This document shows, piece by piece, positions 35,976-47,859 of a DNA stretch of 64,000 bases (its first letter is position 1; each line of letters begins with the position of its first letter). Below the pieces are notes generated by a model. That model saw only the letters and a program-made list of their open reading frames with translations. It made no database searches and was not told the DNA's origin. The stretch comes from Kuschelorhynchus macadamiae. Taxonomy: Eukaryota > Arthropoda > Insecta > Coleoptera > Curculionidae. The stretch is from contig JAUTXW010001342.1 in the NCBI GenBank assembly GCA_030620095.1, positions 186,001 through 250,000 on the forward strand, written 5' to 3'. The position numbers were made by a program, and so were the translations under genes.

Positions 35976-38340
35976 TTGGTAGCGGGGCTCTGTATATCAT
36001 GGTAAACGTGCTCGAAGATTATTTACCGATTGGTTGCACATAATATACTTTGTTAAGTTTTAACATTTCTCTAACTTGATATTTATTTGTTTAAATTGCA
36101 ATCATGGCTTGTTTGCAGTATTTGATATAGCGACGTAGCGAAAATATGCCTAGGACTTTATGGACAGAATAATATAGTGCGATGATTTTTAATTATCTTT
36201 CCAGGTGTGTATTGTTGTTTTACTTCGTTCAGTAATTCAGGGGCCAATTCAACGTTAGTACCCTAAACCTAGCACTGATTGTAAGTTTAAATGACTGCAT
36301 ACATTTCACTTTATTTTTTTTTATGTTTTTTTTTTAATTTGTTCATTGGAGCTAACAGATTTGCTAAGAATATTTGAACTGAAAGTCAAGTGATTTCTTG
36401 AATAAGAGCTAAACGACAGGATAATTGTAATCAGGGAAGCAATAACAAAACTTCCAATAGAATTCTGTACTATGGATTAACTATTGAGTTTTTTTTTATC
36501 TAGGTATACCTCAACCAAACAATCAAGTTATTCAAAGTAGAAGCAATATTTAATCTAGAACTAAACAGTAGCATAGACCCTTAGAGATTCTAGAGATCAA
36601 GGATCTTCTAGTTTGAGCTTGCGTATTTTATTTAGGTTTATTATGTACAAATGGGTGACATCCTGGTCAAATAAATAACCCATTATCACACGAGCTGTCG
36701 CGAGCGTATGTTACGCTGATCCATCCTGAAGCTTTACTCATTTTAGTTATGAGCACAAATAAAATTGACTGCGACCTCTACGCGTGGTAGTTAACTAGTC
36801 TGCTCCATTCAAAGGCAACAAAAATGTTTGACAGTTTTGAGAAAAACGAAAATTCGATATGCTATATAAATTCGAATACAGAAATCGGAAATTCTGCAGA
36901 TCAGCAAGAAATTTGAGAATAGAAATATAGTAATTTCGATTCTTGTATTGAGTACATTTAAGATTAAGATTAGTAAAAAAATTAAAAAAGGATAACAGTT
37001 CCAGGGCATATTATGACAAGTACATTTGCCGCATCAGTCAAGTGGCGACATTAAGCTTTGCCTTCGAGCAGTATAAAACCGTTGGCTCATACTCGAATTT
37101 AGAAAGTTCTAGAGAGGGGAATCTAATACGGTTAGCTAAATCGAATTACCTGGTTTGAAATCTGCACTTGGAATTGCTTTTTGATTGATCCAGGCTTAGG
37201 TATCGTTGAAGAATTTTATGCAGAATAGCATAAAGAAACATGACTCAAATAGTTTAGGAATTTTATGTAAGATCCATTCAGCAATTTGCCATTCAAGTTC
37301 TATAAATTCAAATTCGAAATATTACCGGGATACTAACTAGACACAGACTGGTAAAATATCATCTATATAAGATTGGATTCGGCAATGACATACTGCAAAT
37401 ATTGTTTAAAATAAGTGGTCGTCGATTTAAAGCATCTTTTTGAGAGGTTCAAATAATGACCACGAGATAGGCTGTGCTGCCGTTTTCGGATTTCGCCGTT
37501 TATGCCAAATGTCCAAGCAGCAATTGCCATTATAGAATACCTAAACAGTAATACAGCTGTTAAATCAGTTATATGGAATACATCCCAGAAAAGTATTGAA
37601 CAACAATTGCTTCCATTAGTTTAGTACACACCATCGTCTATTTTGTAAGAAAAGCAATGTTCCGAAAGTGAATGTAAATGAGGTCTACTTGCTAAGCTTT
37701 CAGCCTTCTTCGTTTAAGAATACAAAATATAAGCATCACTTTCGACTATATGAAAGACATTACGTTACATTTTATGATACACTTTTATTTAAAATGTTTC
37801 ATCTAATGCAGACTCAGTGTTGGAAAAAATTTTTTCAAAATAAATTAAACAGTGGTTTTTATTTCTTTAGATCACATTACTTTTCATTTCATCCAAATCT
37901 TTGTGTGAGGGTAATCGGTGGAGTTAAAATCTATTATATAGACTTAAGTCGTAATAAGAAATACTACTAAAGTGAGTAATATGTGGCAGGTGGAGGTTAA
38001 GAGTAAGAATAGTAGTTAATTCCAATATAAAAATTGGAAATGACAGAAGGCATCATCTCACAAAGTGCTTCTATTTGTTAGGTTAAAAGACACTTGCAGT
38101 CAAGCTGACTAACATAGAAACAAAGCCGATTAACTCCTAAGTATAGTTGTTATAATGAGCTTCTTTCCCTTTACTATAAAATACAGCTCATAATTTAAAA
38201 GGTTTCCAAAATGCAGTTTCCAAGCCAGTATTAATTAAGACCCATTTTTCTACTCGTGACATTATTAACTATAAAAAGACGAGTCTCTAAGAAGTATAGC
38301 GTATATTCTGCTTTCACGAGAATCTAAATTTATTCGAGTT
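35711..38340. other. Intergenic stretch with one (TA)n array
   Basis: Apart from the TA array nothing was recognised. A 100-codon plus-strand frame at 37668-37970 has no family motif. Confidence 0.4.
35913..35969. repeat. (TA)n microsatellite
   Basis: About 28 TA units, followed by CATATATTGGTAGCGGGGC. Confidence 0.95.
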
Positions 38341-38465
38341 GTAAATGAAACCAGACACCTGGGATTTCAAATACGATTCCGAAGGAACCGTAATAGATTA
38401 GTGTCGCCGTTTCGAAGGGCATATTAGGTTATAGATTTGTTTCGGCACTTCTTTAGAGGCCGATT
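38341..38465 (+). repeat. Dispersed repeat, copy 1 (~125 bp)
   Basis: It shares GGGATTTCAAATACGAT, GTGTC(G/A)CCG, TTCGAAGGGC and GATTTGT blocks with 43985-44115 in the same orientation, with roughly 80 percent identity by eye. The family is not identified. Confidence 0.65.
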
Positions 38466-39990
38466 CCACATTGAGAAGTATTAAAAGCTTTCTTTCAATA
38501 AGTAATAATTTATTAATTTATATATAATAGGTGTTAATTTGAACGAATATTTTAAATGATTTTGTTAAGAAAAATTACTGAAGTTATAGGCGCTATGCCA
38601 GCCATAATCGTAGTAAACTAGTACACTAATGGATTTCCTTTAGTTATTATGCATTCAGTTCTAAATGTTTTATAACAAAAGCGTGCTGGAATGCTCATAT
38701 GCGGCATATTTTAAGCATTGCTTAGCCATAGCCGCTAGGGAACTATGAGTTTTAAATTGTTAATGTCCGAATTGTGCAGATACCAAGGGGTTTTCTTTTT
38801 GTTTAACTTCTATCAGAGTTTAAAAATGGAGGAGATACTCAATTCGAACCTATGTATGTACATCGATTACTTCGGGGTGGTTTGACCAATTCGTATGAAT
38901 GTTCCATGTATTCAAGGTGGTCCCATAGCAAATATATATTTAAAAATTAGCGGAATGGCCCCTGGGGAAAAACGATTGGAAGGTCAAAACGAGCGTCGTC
39001 TGACTGAAATGGATCATTACTCCTGCGGAATTGTAGGATATATTGCATACAGGGATCATAGCTTCGTTGTGTTGACGCAGGCATAACGTAACATAACCAC
39101 CAGCCAATTGATGAAAACTGATTGACGATGAGAACAAACGCGATCCTTATAAATTTGCCTCGCCTGCCGGGTCGCAATGGTTACTTTCCTATAATAATAT
39201 ACGTAGAGGTAATGGCATTCTCCGCATTAGTTGCATTTTCCAATATTTGGAGATTTAGGAGTGGTTTGTCATGTTTTGCATTAATTGCTAGGTATCAATT
39301 GGTTGCTTGTTGGTTATTTATGCTTGTACTGAAAGTCATCATCAGGAACCATTAAGATTTGCCTACGTTTTACATGCAGGGCGTGCTAGTAAATAATACG
39401 GATTTTATTATTCTGAGCAGATAAATAAGAGAGTATTTTGATCAACGCTAACATCTTATACAGAAATAGTGGAATGAGAGCTCTTCAACTATTTCTAGTG
39501 TAATGTTACACGGTTTAAAACAGTGAGTTGAGAATAATAGTGGTAATTTATACATTTATTCACTATATAGCATACATCATATAATTGGCACATCATTAAA
39601 AAAGTACAGAACAGAAAATTATGAAAAAAGCATAAAATTAATTTATTATTATACATCTAAAGTTGTATTAGTATAGTATAGCTAAAACGAATTTAATAAG
39701 TGAGAAGTAAAAAAATGTTTTCCTTTGACTTTGAATAATAAACTGTCCAATGATACTCTGTTGTAGTCGCCTCAAGGTGACAACCTTTAAAAAAAGCATA
39801 AATTATTAGTCAACACTACTTGGTATAAGCCGATTGGTCATATTTAGATGATCCAGTGTGATTCTTATCTTAAAAGCATGCAGATTTTGCAAAGCCTGCT
39901 TAATTTGTCGTTGACAAAGCAATATTAAAAAAACAAATTAACAAACTCTCGTGGTTTTTCTGACCAATATGAAATTAATATATTATAAAA

Positions 39991-39994
<4 letters not shown>
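38466..39994. other. Stretch without recognised features
   Basis: Around 38880-39360 the base composition is slightly higher and several 63-77-codon frames overlap on both strands, but none has a recognisable domain. Confidence 0.4.

Positions 39995-40036
<42 letters not shown>
39995..40036. repeat. (TA)n microsatellite left of the mariner/rosa-like transposon
   Basis: About 19 TA units ending roughly 55 bases before the left terminal inverted repeat. Confidence 0.95.
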
Positions 40037-40039
<3 letters not shown>

Positions 40040-40089
40040 TTATACATATATATACAGTGTGTATCAGCCAAATGGAATAAATTCGATAA

Positions 40090-40348
40090 TAAATAAATAG
40101 GGGCGTGTTCGGAAAAACGCTTGGACCCGTCGATTGGTATTTTTAGTTGCTCATTTTCTCCAATAAAAACTTTTTATACAGGGTGTGTCCTGTAACAGTG
40201 GTCAATGCCAACTTTCTTATTTCAAATGCAACACCCCGGATATTATTTAATTTTTGGATTCTTTAGGAGATTCTAAACATATTTTATGTTCAATGTCCTC
40301 TACCTATCTTCAACTATTTCGGCAATATTAAGTGTTTTCAAATTTATT
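40090..40348 (+). repeat. Left terminal inverted repeat (~260 bp)
   Basis: Pairs with 41828-42088. The inner edge is GTGTTTTCAAATTTATT. Both TIRs contain the CACCCTGTATAAAAAG / CTTTTTATACAGGGTG block. Confidence 0.9.
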
Positions 40349-40669
40349 TTTATTCTATTTATTTCGAATTTATTATTATTCATGAAAGTGGCTCTGGTTA
40401 CTGAACTATTTATTTGATTACAAAAATTCGCTACAACACACTCAATACTTATTTACCATTTAGGTCTTCATATTAAGAATGTAAGCAAAAACCATTTTAG
40501 CGTTCCTTTTTATTGATATGGAACAAAAAGAGCCAGTTTTGTTTACTTTTAAGTTTTGTTTACTTTTGTGTAAAATGCCTGGCCTTTCTGTTTGCAAGAC
40601 AGTAGTTGTCAGTGTCAGTGTCATAGTCTTTTGAATTTCGTTAACTGCATAATACCTAATATAAGAAAA

Positions 40670-41761
40670 ATGGTTCATTTAACAGAAATGCATAAAATAT
40701 TTCAATTCTACAAATGATTGGTTATGGAGATAACACACGAACACAAGTGGAAGTTGCTCGCTTATTTCATGAAAAATTTCCAAATTTGCCGCATATATCC
40801 CAAGGGACAATTAGTAAAATAGAAAAGCAGTTTCGCGAACTTGGACATGTGAGGCAGATAAAAAAAGCAGCTGCCAATTCAATAAATGATGATACTAAAT
40901 TGGATATTATGCTTGAGTTTGAGGAAAACCCACATATTTCTAGTCGACAAGCCGCCGCAATGTTCGATATTAGCCATTCGTCGATTATTCGAACATTAAA
41001 AGAAAATAAAATGCATCCCTATAAAGTGATACCAACTCAGGAGCTCATGGAAGACGATTATGATAGGAGAACTTATTTTTGTGAACAAATGATGGCTATG
41101 TTAGATAACAATGTTATTCAATTAGAACATGTTTTGTTTTCGGATGAGTGCACCTTTACACTTCACGGTCATGTAAACCGTCAAAATTGCCGCTATTGGT
41201 CTAGGGAAAATCCTCACTGGATCAGCGAAGAACATACTCAATATCCTGAAAAGGTTAATGTTTGGGCAGGAATTGTTAGGGATCATATCATAGGCCCCTT
41301 TTTCATTGACGGCAATTTGAATGGCGATAATTATTTAGCACTGCTCCAAAATAATGTCGTGCCAACTTTGACAAATTTTGTATCCGGATCCAGCAAACCC
41401 AAAAGTTCCAGCGAATATGATATGGTTTCAGCAAGATGGAGCACTGCCCCATTACCAAATTAATGTCCGGCAGTACCTCAACGGAATATTTCCAAATCGG
41501 TGGATAGGGAGACGAGGATCGATAGAATGGCCAGCGCGATCCCCTGATCTGACGCCATTAGACTTTTTCTTATGGGGACATATTAAAAATGTTGTATACA
41601 AAACTAAACCCCTCGACTTAGCTGACTTAAGAAGACGAATAACGCTTGCGATTAGATCGGTCACGCTTGAGATGCTAAATAACGTTAGAATAAATTTCTA
41701 TTTAAGATTAGGAATTTGCCAAGACGTTCGCGGCGAGCATATTCAACAGTTCCTAAATTAA
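40670..41761 (+). pseudogene. Mariner/rosa-like transposase, D,D41D spacing, two frame disruptions
   Basis: The start is ATG at 40670 (MVHLTEMHKIFQFY...). After about 14 codons the frame shifts into the 40714-41463 reading (IGYGDNTRTQVEVARLFHEK), an N-terminal helix-turn-helix of the DUF4817 type with a second DNA-binding helix around HISSRQAAAMFDISHSSIIR. The first catalytic block is LFSDECTF near 41140. A second shift near 41375 moves into the 41378-41761 reading, which supplies WFQQDGALPHYQ (second Asp) and SPDLTPLDFFLWG (third Asp). There are 41 residues between the last two Asp, the pattern reported for rosa-like mariner relatives. All three acidic residues are intact. Only the two indels prevent a continuous product, so the copy is young but currently broken. 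Sequencing error should be excluded. Confidence 0.85.
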
Positions 41762-41827
41762 CTTTTTACTTTTGTTTATACATTATGAAGAAATAAATAA
41801 TTTTATTTTTTTAATCTTAATTTTTGC

Positions 41828-42078
41828 AATAAATTTGAAAACACTTAATATTGCCGAAATAGTTGAAGATAGGTATAGGACATTGATCATAAAATATGTT
41901 TAGAATCTCCTAAGGAATCCAAAAATTAAATAATATCCGGGGTGTTGCATTTGAAATAAGAAAGTTGGCATTGACCACTGTTACAGGACACACCCTGTAT
42001 AAAAAGTTTTTATTGGAGAAAATGAGCAACTAAAAATACCAATCGACGGGTCCAAGCGTTTTTCCGAACACGCCCCCA

Positions 42079-42088
<10 letters not shown>
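41828..42088 (-). repeat. Right terminal inverted repeat (~260 bp)
   Basis: Reverse complement of 40090-40348. It ends CGAACACGCCCCCATTTATT and passes straight into a (TA)n array. Confidence 0.9.

Positions 42089-42147
<59 letters not shown>
42089..42147. repeat. (TA)n microsatellite between two elements
   Basis: About 29 TA units separate the transposon's right end from the 42149 inverted repeat. Confidence 0.95.
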
Positions 42148-42148
<1 letters not shown>

Positions 42149-42153
<5 letters not shown>

Positions 42154-42555
42154 TTTCATTCCGGGTGTACATCCGTTCACTACTGTCGTTCTGAAAAGAA
42201 CAGTTTTGCTGACGTTTCGCCAAAATCACATTTGGCATTTTCGAAGCTTTCTTTCTCGCGTCCGAATAGACTGAAGTGTTGGTGACTGCGACGCTTCCTT
42301 TTATACCCCCACTCGGGGCCGAAGGTTATATCTGCGCAGGCGTTGGTCGTTATTTATGTTTTCCGGATGGTGCTGTTGTTGTTGCGCTAATTGCGCTTTA
42401 GTTTTTGCGATTTTAGATTTGTCGATTATTGTCTTCCATACTGTTGGTAGTTTTAATGATTCGTCCCTTTTATTCAAATTTTGGCGAAACGTCAGCAAAA
42501 CTGTTCTTTTCAGAACGACAGTAGTGAACGGATGTACACCCGGAATGAAAACACA
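42149..42555 (-). mobile_element. Short Penelope-like insertion: C-terminal codons, tail and inverted 78-bp repeats
   Basis: The 78 bases at 42149-42226 (TGTGTTTTCATTCCGGGTGT onward) are matched, apparently exactly, by the reverse complement at 42478-42555. The unique part between them carries a minus-strand frame (42498-42301) ending RRYNLRPRVGV, then a stop and a tail with a hairpin followed by GAAACGTC. 5'-truncated copies with an inverted pseudo-LTR are characteristic of Penelope-like elements. The frame's relation to a Penelope ORF is inferred from position and style, not from RT or GIY-YIG motifs. Both ends abut (TA)n arrays. Confidence 0.65.
42206..42250 (-). ncRNA. Hammerhead-like hairpin plus GAAA in the short Penelope-like insertion
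   Basis: On the minus strand a TTCGAAAAT segment is followed by the perfect 6-bp hairpin GCCAAA-TGTGAT-TTTGGC and then GAAACGTC. The stem II and GAAA parts fit a hammerhead. The upstream core differs from CTGANGA at two or three positions, so it is likely a decayed or variant ribozyme. Confidence 0.4.
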
Positions 42556-42587
42556 TTGTATTTTTCCATCCGTGAAGGAGTAAAAAT

Positions 42588-42592
<5 letters not shown>

Positions 42593-42681
<89 letters not shown>
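42593..42681. repeat. (TA)n microsatellite, ~44 units
   Basis: Lies about 40 bases right of the 78-bp inverted repeat. Confidence 0.95.
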
Positions 42682-42686
<5 letters not shown>

Positions 42687-43535
42687 ATATTTATATCTTT
42701 GTAATTGGCGTCCGAATGGGTGTGATTTTTCGTTGACATCTGGCAAATATACGTATTATTAAACATAAACTGTAGATCCATGCTATTAGATACCGTTGGG
42801 TTTTCTTAACGATAAGTTTTTAGGTCTGTAATAATATATACGTTGCTTCAAAACAAAAACTGTTATCTGTCTACGAAAAACCTATATATAAAAATAACGT
42901 ATATATAAAAATAACATATATTAAAATGACAGATGCATTTAGCATTTTAACATCTTCTATCTCAAAAAACAAGCGTTTGCGGCACTCAAATTATATGATT
43001 TGTTTTTATTTAAAAGTTAACCTCACGTAATAAACGAAAAATCATTCAGGTATTTAAATAAATCAAAATATCTGCCCTAATGGTGAATTTTCTAAAATAG
43101 TTGCAAAACCATTTCGACAGCATAATTTACAGTTTATGTTTCTAAAAGAAAACTAGTTTTAACCTACTTCGTTGTATTAAAAACCGAAAATTTACAGAGC
43201 ACAGGTGCTGCTACGAGGCGTATGTTTTAACTCTATGCACACACTCTAAGCAACAGAGGGATGAAATAAAAAAAAAGGAAAAATGCGTTAAAAGAAACAT
43301 TTTTGTAGAAATATGAAAGTTATGAATATTGGAGAACAAATCATGATTTCCTATACACTCTCTATAACAATTTCTCCTATTAATTTGAAAACACTTTTGG
43401 AAATATTTGAGTTAATTTTAGAATAGTTTTCCTAGAAAAGCTAGTGATCCATTGGTTATGAGCAGCACTCTACACAGGAGGGTATTATGATTCTGAGCGT
43501 TCAAAAATCTTGAAAATCGGATTTTTATTCAGGGT
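42682..43535. other. Stretch without recognised features
   Basis: It contains only a minor local repeat (TATATATAAAAATAAC twice near 42890). No coding region was recognised. Confidence 0.45.
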
Positions 43536-43790
43536 TGTGTTGACTTGTTAAGGTAAGCGTCTATGAAACATCCCTAGTAGTGATCAAATATTAGATACAG
43601 AAACATACCCTTGGTGTTACCACTTTTATAAAGCCCATATAAGGCTTATAATGACTTTGTGGCGTTATGTTGACTTTTAAAGTAGGTGTCTATGAAACAT
43701 TCAAAGTTGTATTCAAATATCAGATACAGAAAAATACCCTTGATACTTCCACTTTTATAAACTCCATATAAGGTTTATAATGACTGGATT
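43536..43790. repeat. ~125-bp tandem duplication
   Basis: Two adjacent copies share TGTTGACTT, GTCTATGAAACAT, AGATACAGAAA, ATACCCTTG and CCACTTTTATAAA, ending in AAGG(C/T)TTATAATGACT. Identity is roughly 80 percent by eye, so the duplication is not recent. There is no coding potential. Confidence 0.8.
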
Positions 43791-43984
43791 CAAGTCACCA
43801 AATAGATAAAACACATTATATTACTATCCTTAACGCTTGTCGTAATAGGCTCTCTAAATCTATTTGTCAATTTAAACGGAAAATTTAATTTCGTTAGCGC
43901 GAAAATCTCGTGCCGTTAACTATTAAATGGAAAAACCGAAGAAATATTGCGTTGGTTTGATTTCCATGTGAATGTAAATCTGTT

Positions 43985-44115
43985 CGGGATGTAAATGAAA
44001 TCAGGCACTTGGGATTTCAAATACGATCTCGGAGGAATCGTAACAGAGCAGTGTCACCGCTTCTAAGGGCTGATGTCATTAGCTTACCGATTTGTCTCCG
44101 TATTTTTGGGGACTT
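43985..44115 (+). repeat. Dispersed repeat, copy 2 (~125 bp)
   Basis: Same family as 38341-38465, sharing GGGATTTCAAATACGAT and GATTTGT blocks. It lies in the same orientation. Confidence 0.65.
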
Positions 44116-44936
44116 AATCTTTTCGGTTCTGTCATGGGAACAATCTTTACTTATTGGGATATCCATAGCAAAAAAGATAATTTCAATAAAAGATTTATTT
44201 AAGGAGTTTCTTGTTTAGGAAAACTGCATTTTCGGAGTTTTAATCATGACAAATATCTTGAGATTTTTAATGTTTTATGTACAGGAATGTCCAAATAAGA
44301 GTCCTTATAACTTATGGTTAAAGTTAGTGTTTTGTTGAGCATAATTTGGTCATTTGAGAAAGGTCTAGAAAAATTATTTTGTGGCATAATACTTGCAAAT
44401 ATATTGTATCTCGGTTTGTGCGGTGATGTTTTATTAACGACGTAAGTCGATCTATAAACTATTGTTGTTTTTTTTTTTAAATATTGCAAAGATAGTGATG
44501 GACCCTTAAAATTTGCGTATTTTTGAAATATATTAAATCATGTTCTTCTCTTAAAAACAACAGAACTTGTTCTAGATAATTTGACGAATTTTAACCTAAT
44601 AACTAGGCGTAAATTGTATAGTCCATTTATAAATGTCTTTAAAGCAAATTCAGCATAATGTTTGAATTTTAGTTTCAGGATCGTCAAGACATTTTCATTT
44701 TTTAATTGTTTTAAATTTAAAATAGTATTAGGTGTTAAAATTAAATAAATATACAGAAAAGGCTAGAACGCAAAATTTTAAATAAGACTGCATGATGAAT
44801 CACTTCTTTTTACTAATTGCTAATTACTAATTACTCAGACTAATACTCAGATCCTTACTTCATATTTCCGGTCCTACCAACCATATAAAATTCAGTCCAG
44901 CCGCATTTTTTGTTGCAAAATCTACTTTCAATAATG

Positions 44937-44978
<42 letters not shown>

Positions 44979-46799
44979 GTGTGCGTGTGTATGTATGTAT
45001 GTATAAAAAGCGGTTTTTCCATGTTTTGAACTAACTTTGTACTGTACAGCTATATTTACAAAACTATTTATTACATGCAGTTGTTTTTGTTATTTAATAA
45101 ATAGAAAAAGTAGTTTACAAGTCTGGCGAATTGTCCCATAGTTTTGGAGACATAGAGTATATTGACTATCTTTGTTTACAAATGCGTATTTGAATCAATG
45201 CTTTTACTACGTTTTCTAATATAGAGGAGCACAACATATTTTGCAAGGAAGATACATGGGAATTTCAGGTTAAGCAGCCAACCAAATGTATCCCTAGCAA
45301 TTGTACTGAAAACCCACGAATATGATCACGATTATTTGATAAAACCCATTGCAGTTTTGTTGTCATTAAGTTTTAGATAATTTTAGGTAAACCAGAGACT
45401 GGCACGATCTCGAACCTCGCCTATCTCTCTTTGAACTAGATAAAATTCGTTGCTAAAGGAAATTAAAGTCGTATTATCGGCGTAGTATCTATACATCTAT
45501 CGGGCAATAAATAATAAAATAGGTCGTTAATGCAAAAAACAAAAATAATTTGGCTTATTTAAGAGTTTTCCACTCTCGTTTTTGCACTTTTAGCTGTCAG
45601 TTTACACTTCTTAATTAGTCCTATTAATCCATAAACCTTTCTATTTCTGATAACTGGCCCATTTAAATAAATTGATCAAGTAAATTGACAAGGTTGGTTA
45701 TATTAAAAAAAACCTAAATTGTCAATTCAAACCTTAAAACTTAGTTTAATGACATCTTTAAAAGAAAACAACATGATGTCATTTTAATATTAGTTTAGCA
45801 TGTCTGTATTCTAAAAATGTCAACCAATTTTACATATATTATCAGCGTTTTAATTAATTTTTTATACTGTAGTGATATAGATATGCGAAATCTAAATATG
45901 TTTTGATGTTTTATTTCAATTTTCATATTGCCGATTTTAAAGTTATGATCTCAGGACGTTTTCATCATCTTTCATCTCAAGAATTTTAGTGAGAGCGATG
46001 AAAGTTTTATTTTTTTTACTGTAGCTTGAATCTGTTATTGAACTTTGTTTTACGTCTTTTCATAAATACTTATTTTTGCGTGAGCATTTAGTTTATCCAA
46101 AATGGCTATGCTGATATGTTATCAGCTGGAATCAGCGTTGCCAGATTGACCAAAAAATAGCTCTGTTTACGTAAACAAAAATTTTGAAATTGCCTTGTTG
46201 AAATGCCTTCTATTAACTATACTTAATAGAATGGAAAATCATAATAGATGATCCTCTGTGAAGTTGATGCAAAAAGAAAATCTTGAACATTTAATGCGAA
46301 ATCTTGTTTGTAATGGTAGCAGCTATTTATCTTCGCACGCTGGAATGGGTCGTATATAGCTTCAAGATCGATAGCACTAATTAAAGAAGATATAGAAACC
46401 CTAAAGTATGAAAGCGCTCTAAGCGCAACATAAATTAGTTTTTTCAATGTGGTTAATTATTTTTTACAAAAAATGTTTTATCAGGCTAATGGTAAATCGA
46501 TATCATTAAAATCGCTTGTAAAATGTCACACAATAATATTATTTTTGGAACAAACAGAACAAGAATATATTTATCAAGATACTTTAATCCTTAAAAAATG
46601 CCACAAAATTTGGAAAAAAGAAAATATTAAACGTCAATATATAATAACAGTGCATTTCATAAAGTTAGAATTAAAATGTTACGTTTAGTGATAAGATCAA
46701 ATGCAACAATACTTTGGAACTTAAATAGTTGCCCAAGAGTTTAAATAAAATTTCCTACTCTTCATATAATTATGTAAATACAGGTCCTTACTATCGTAA
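44116..46799. other. AT-rich stretch with one compound microsatellite
   Basis: No gene was recognised. Small frames at 44244, 46223 and 46449 lack motifs. Confidence 0.4.
44940..45004. repeat. Compound microsatellite (TA)n-(TG/TATG)n
   Basis: About 17 TA units run into TGTGTGTGCGTGTG and then TATG repeats. Confidence 0.9.
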
Positions 46800-47415
46800 G
46801 TCGTACTATACAGTGAGGACATAAAGTTCGTTGCCCCCGTCTAACTTTTGAACCTTTGGGTATATTGCAACGAAATTTAGAACGATAATATATAATCAAA
46901 TTTTCCATTTTTTGAAATAGTGGCAGTTTTAAATGTCAAAAAGAGAGCTGGGCGCAGTTTCAGAACTTTTTTATGAAAGGGGGGTTTAGTGATAAATCGT
47001 TTTAAAGGTCTTAATTTAATCTCCGATTTTAAAAACATTTGATTCAGCAGTTCTCAAATGATGACCAATAACAATTTTAAATTTTATTTTCTGATATGTG
47101 GTTCTATGCTGCACTTTTTTCCACTAAATGCAACAATTAATTGTCGTTGCCTTAGTTTTCTAATAATTGATATTTTAAAACGTGCTTTTCAAGTGTTCTT
47201 AAAGTTTCCGAAAATATCACTTAATTTAAATGGCTCATTTGTTAGAAGATAAAATTAAAGTAGTTATCACCTTTGACGAGACTAACCGGAATTATTACGC
47301 TGAAGTTCGCATCTGCAATGGACGCTTTCCGGAACGACCAATGTGCAGGAAATTCTTTCGGTGTTTAATCAACATTTCTAGCCTTAACCGAGTGTGCATT
47401 CTTGTTAGTTTTTAA
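46800..47415 (+). mobile_element. Mariner-type element fragment with transposase N-terminus
   Basis: The 47230-47415 frame opens MAHLLEDKIKVVITF and continues with EVRICNGRFPERPMCRKFF, resembling the first helix-turn-helix of DUF4817-type transposases ('FNERFPERP' style). The upstream 400 bases, starting near TACAGTGAGGACATAAAGTT, could be its terminal repeat and leader. No catalytic part follows, and the next recognisable sequence is a LINE relic. The fragment is diverged, so the call rests on one short motif series. Confidence 0.45.
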
Positions 47416-47859
47416 AGTCTGACGATGCTTTTGTAGAGAGAATCACGTGTCACAATTTAATAGTTAACTGAGAGCGGGACTGTATGTGTGTTCTGATATT
47501 TTAAATTAGATCTTTCATCCCTCCCCACAATATATTTCTTTAATTTTATATTATTTGGAATTGTGAAGTCCCTAATTACTATTGGAAGGAATTAAACCTA
47601 AATATGAAAGAGCTCCGAAGTCAGTGGTGGTCTTTAAAAGTTCCAAAAATAATGCAAACTCAGTACTCTGGACTCCATTTTGAATTTAAAATAATTCCAG
47701 CGTTCCTCCTGCAAACAAAAATCGTAATTGCTGTGAGCCCACCACCTGTTTTAAAAGCCAATTTTTCAAATAAGCAGGATAACTTATTTAAATTAAGTTA
47801 TATTATTCTGAAATAATACAAAAGCTTAAGTAATAATCTATACCCTGCTTAGCACTATC
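47416..47859. other. Stretch without recognised features
   Basis: A 70-codon frame at 47604-47816 has no family motif. Confidence 0.4.

Larger units (their letters stand above)
40090..42088 (+). mobile_element. Nearly complete mariner/rosa-like transposon with ~260-bp TIRs
   Basis: The left inverted repeat (40090-40348) opens AAATAAATAGGGGCGTGTTC and includes CAGGGTGTGTCCTGTAAC. The right one (41828-42088) is its reverse complement with very few mismatches along all ~260 bases. Between them is one transposase gene on the plus strand. Both ends border TA-rich DNA, fitting the TA target preference of the IS630-Tc1-mariner superfamily. Long, near-identical TIRs suggest recent movement, but the transposase carries two frame disruptions, so mobility would need an enzyme from elsewhere. 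Confidence 0.9.
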
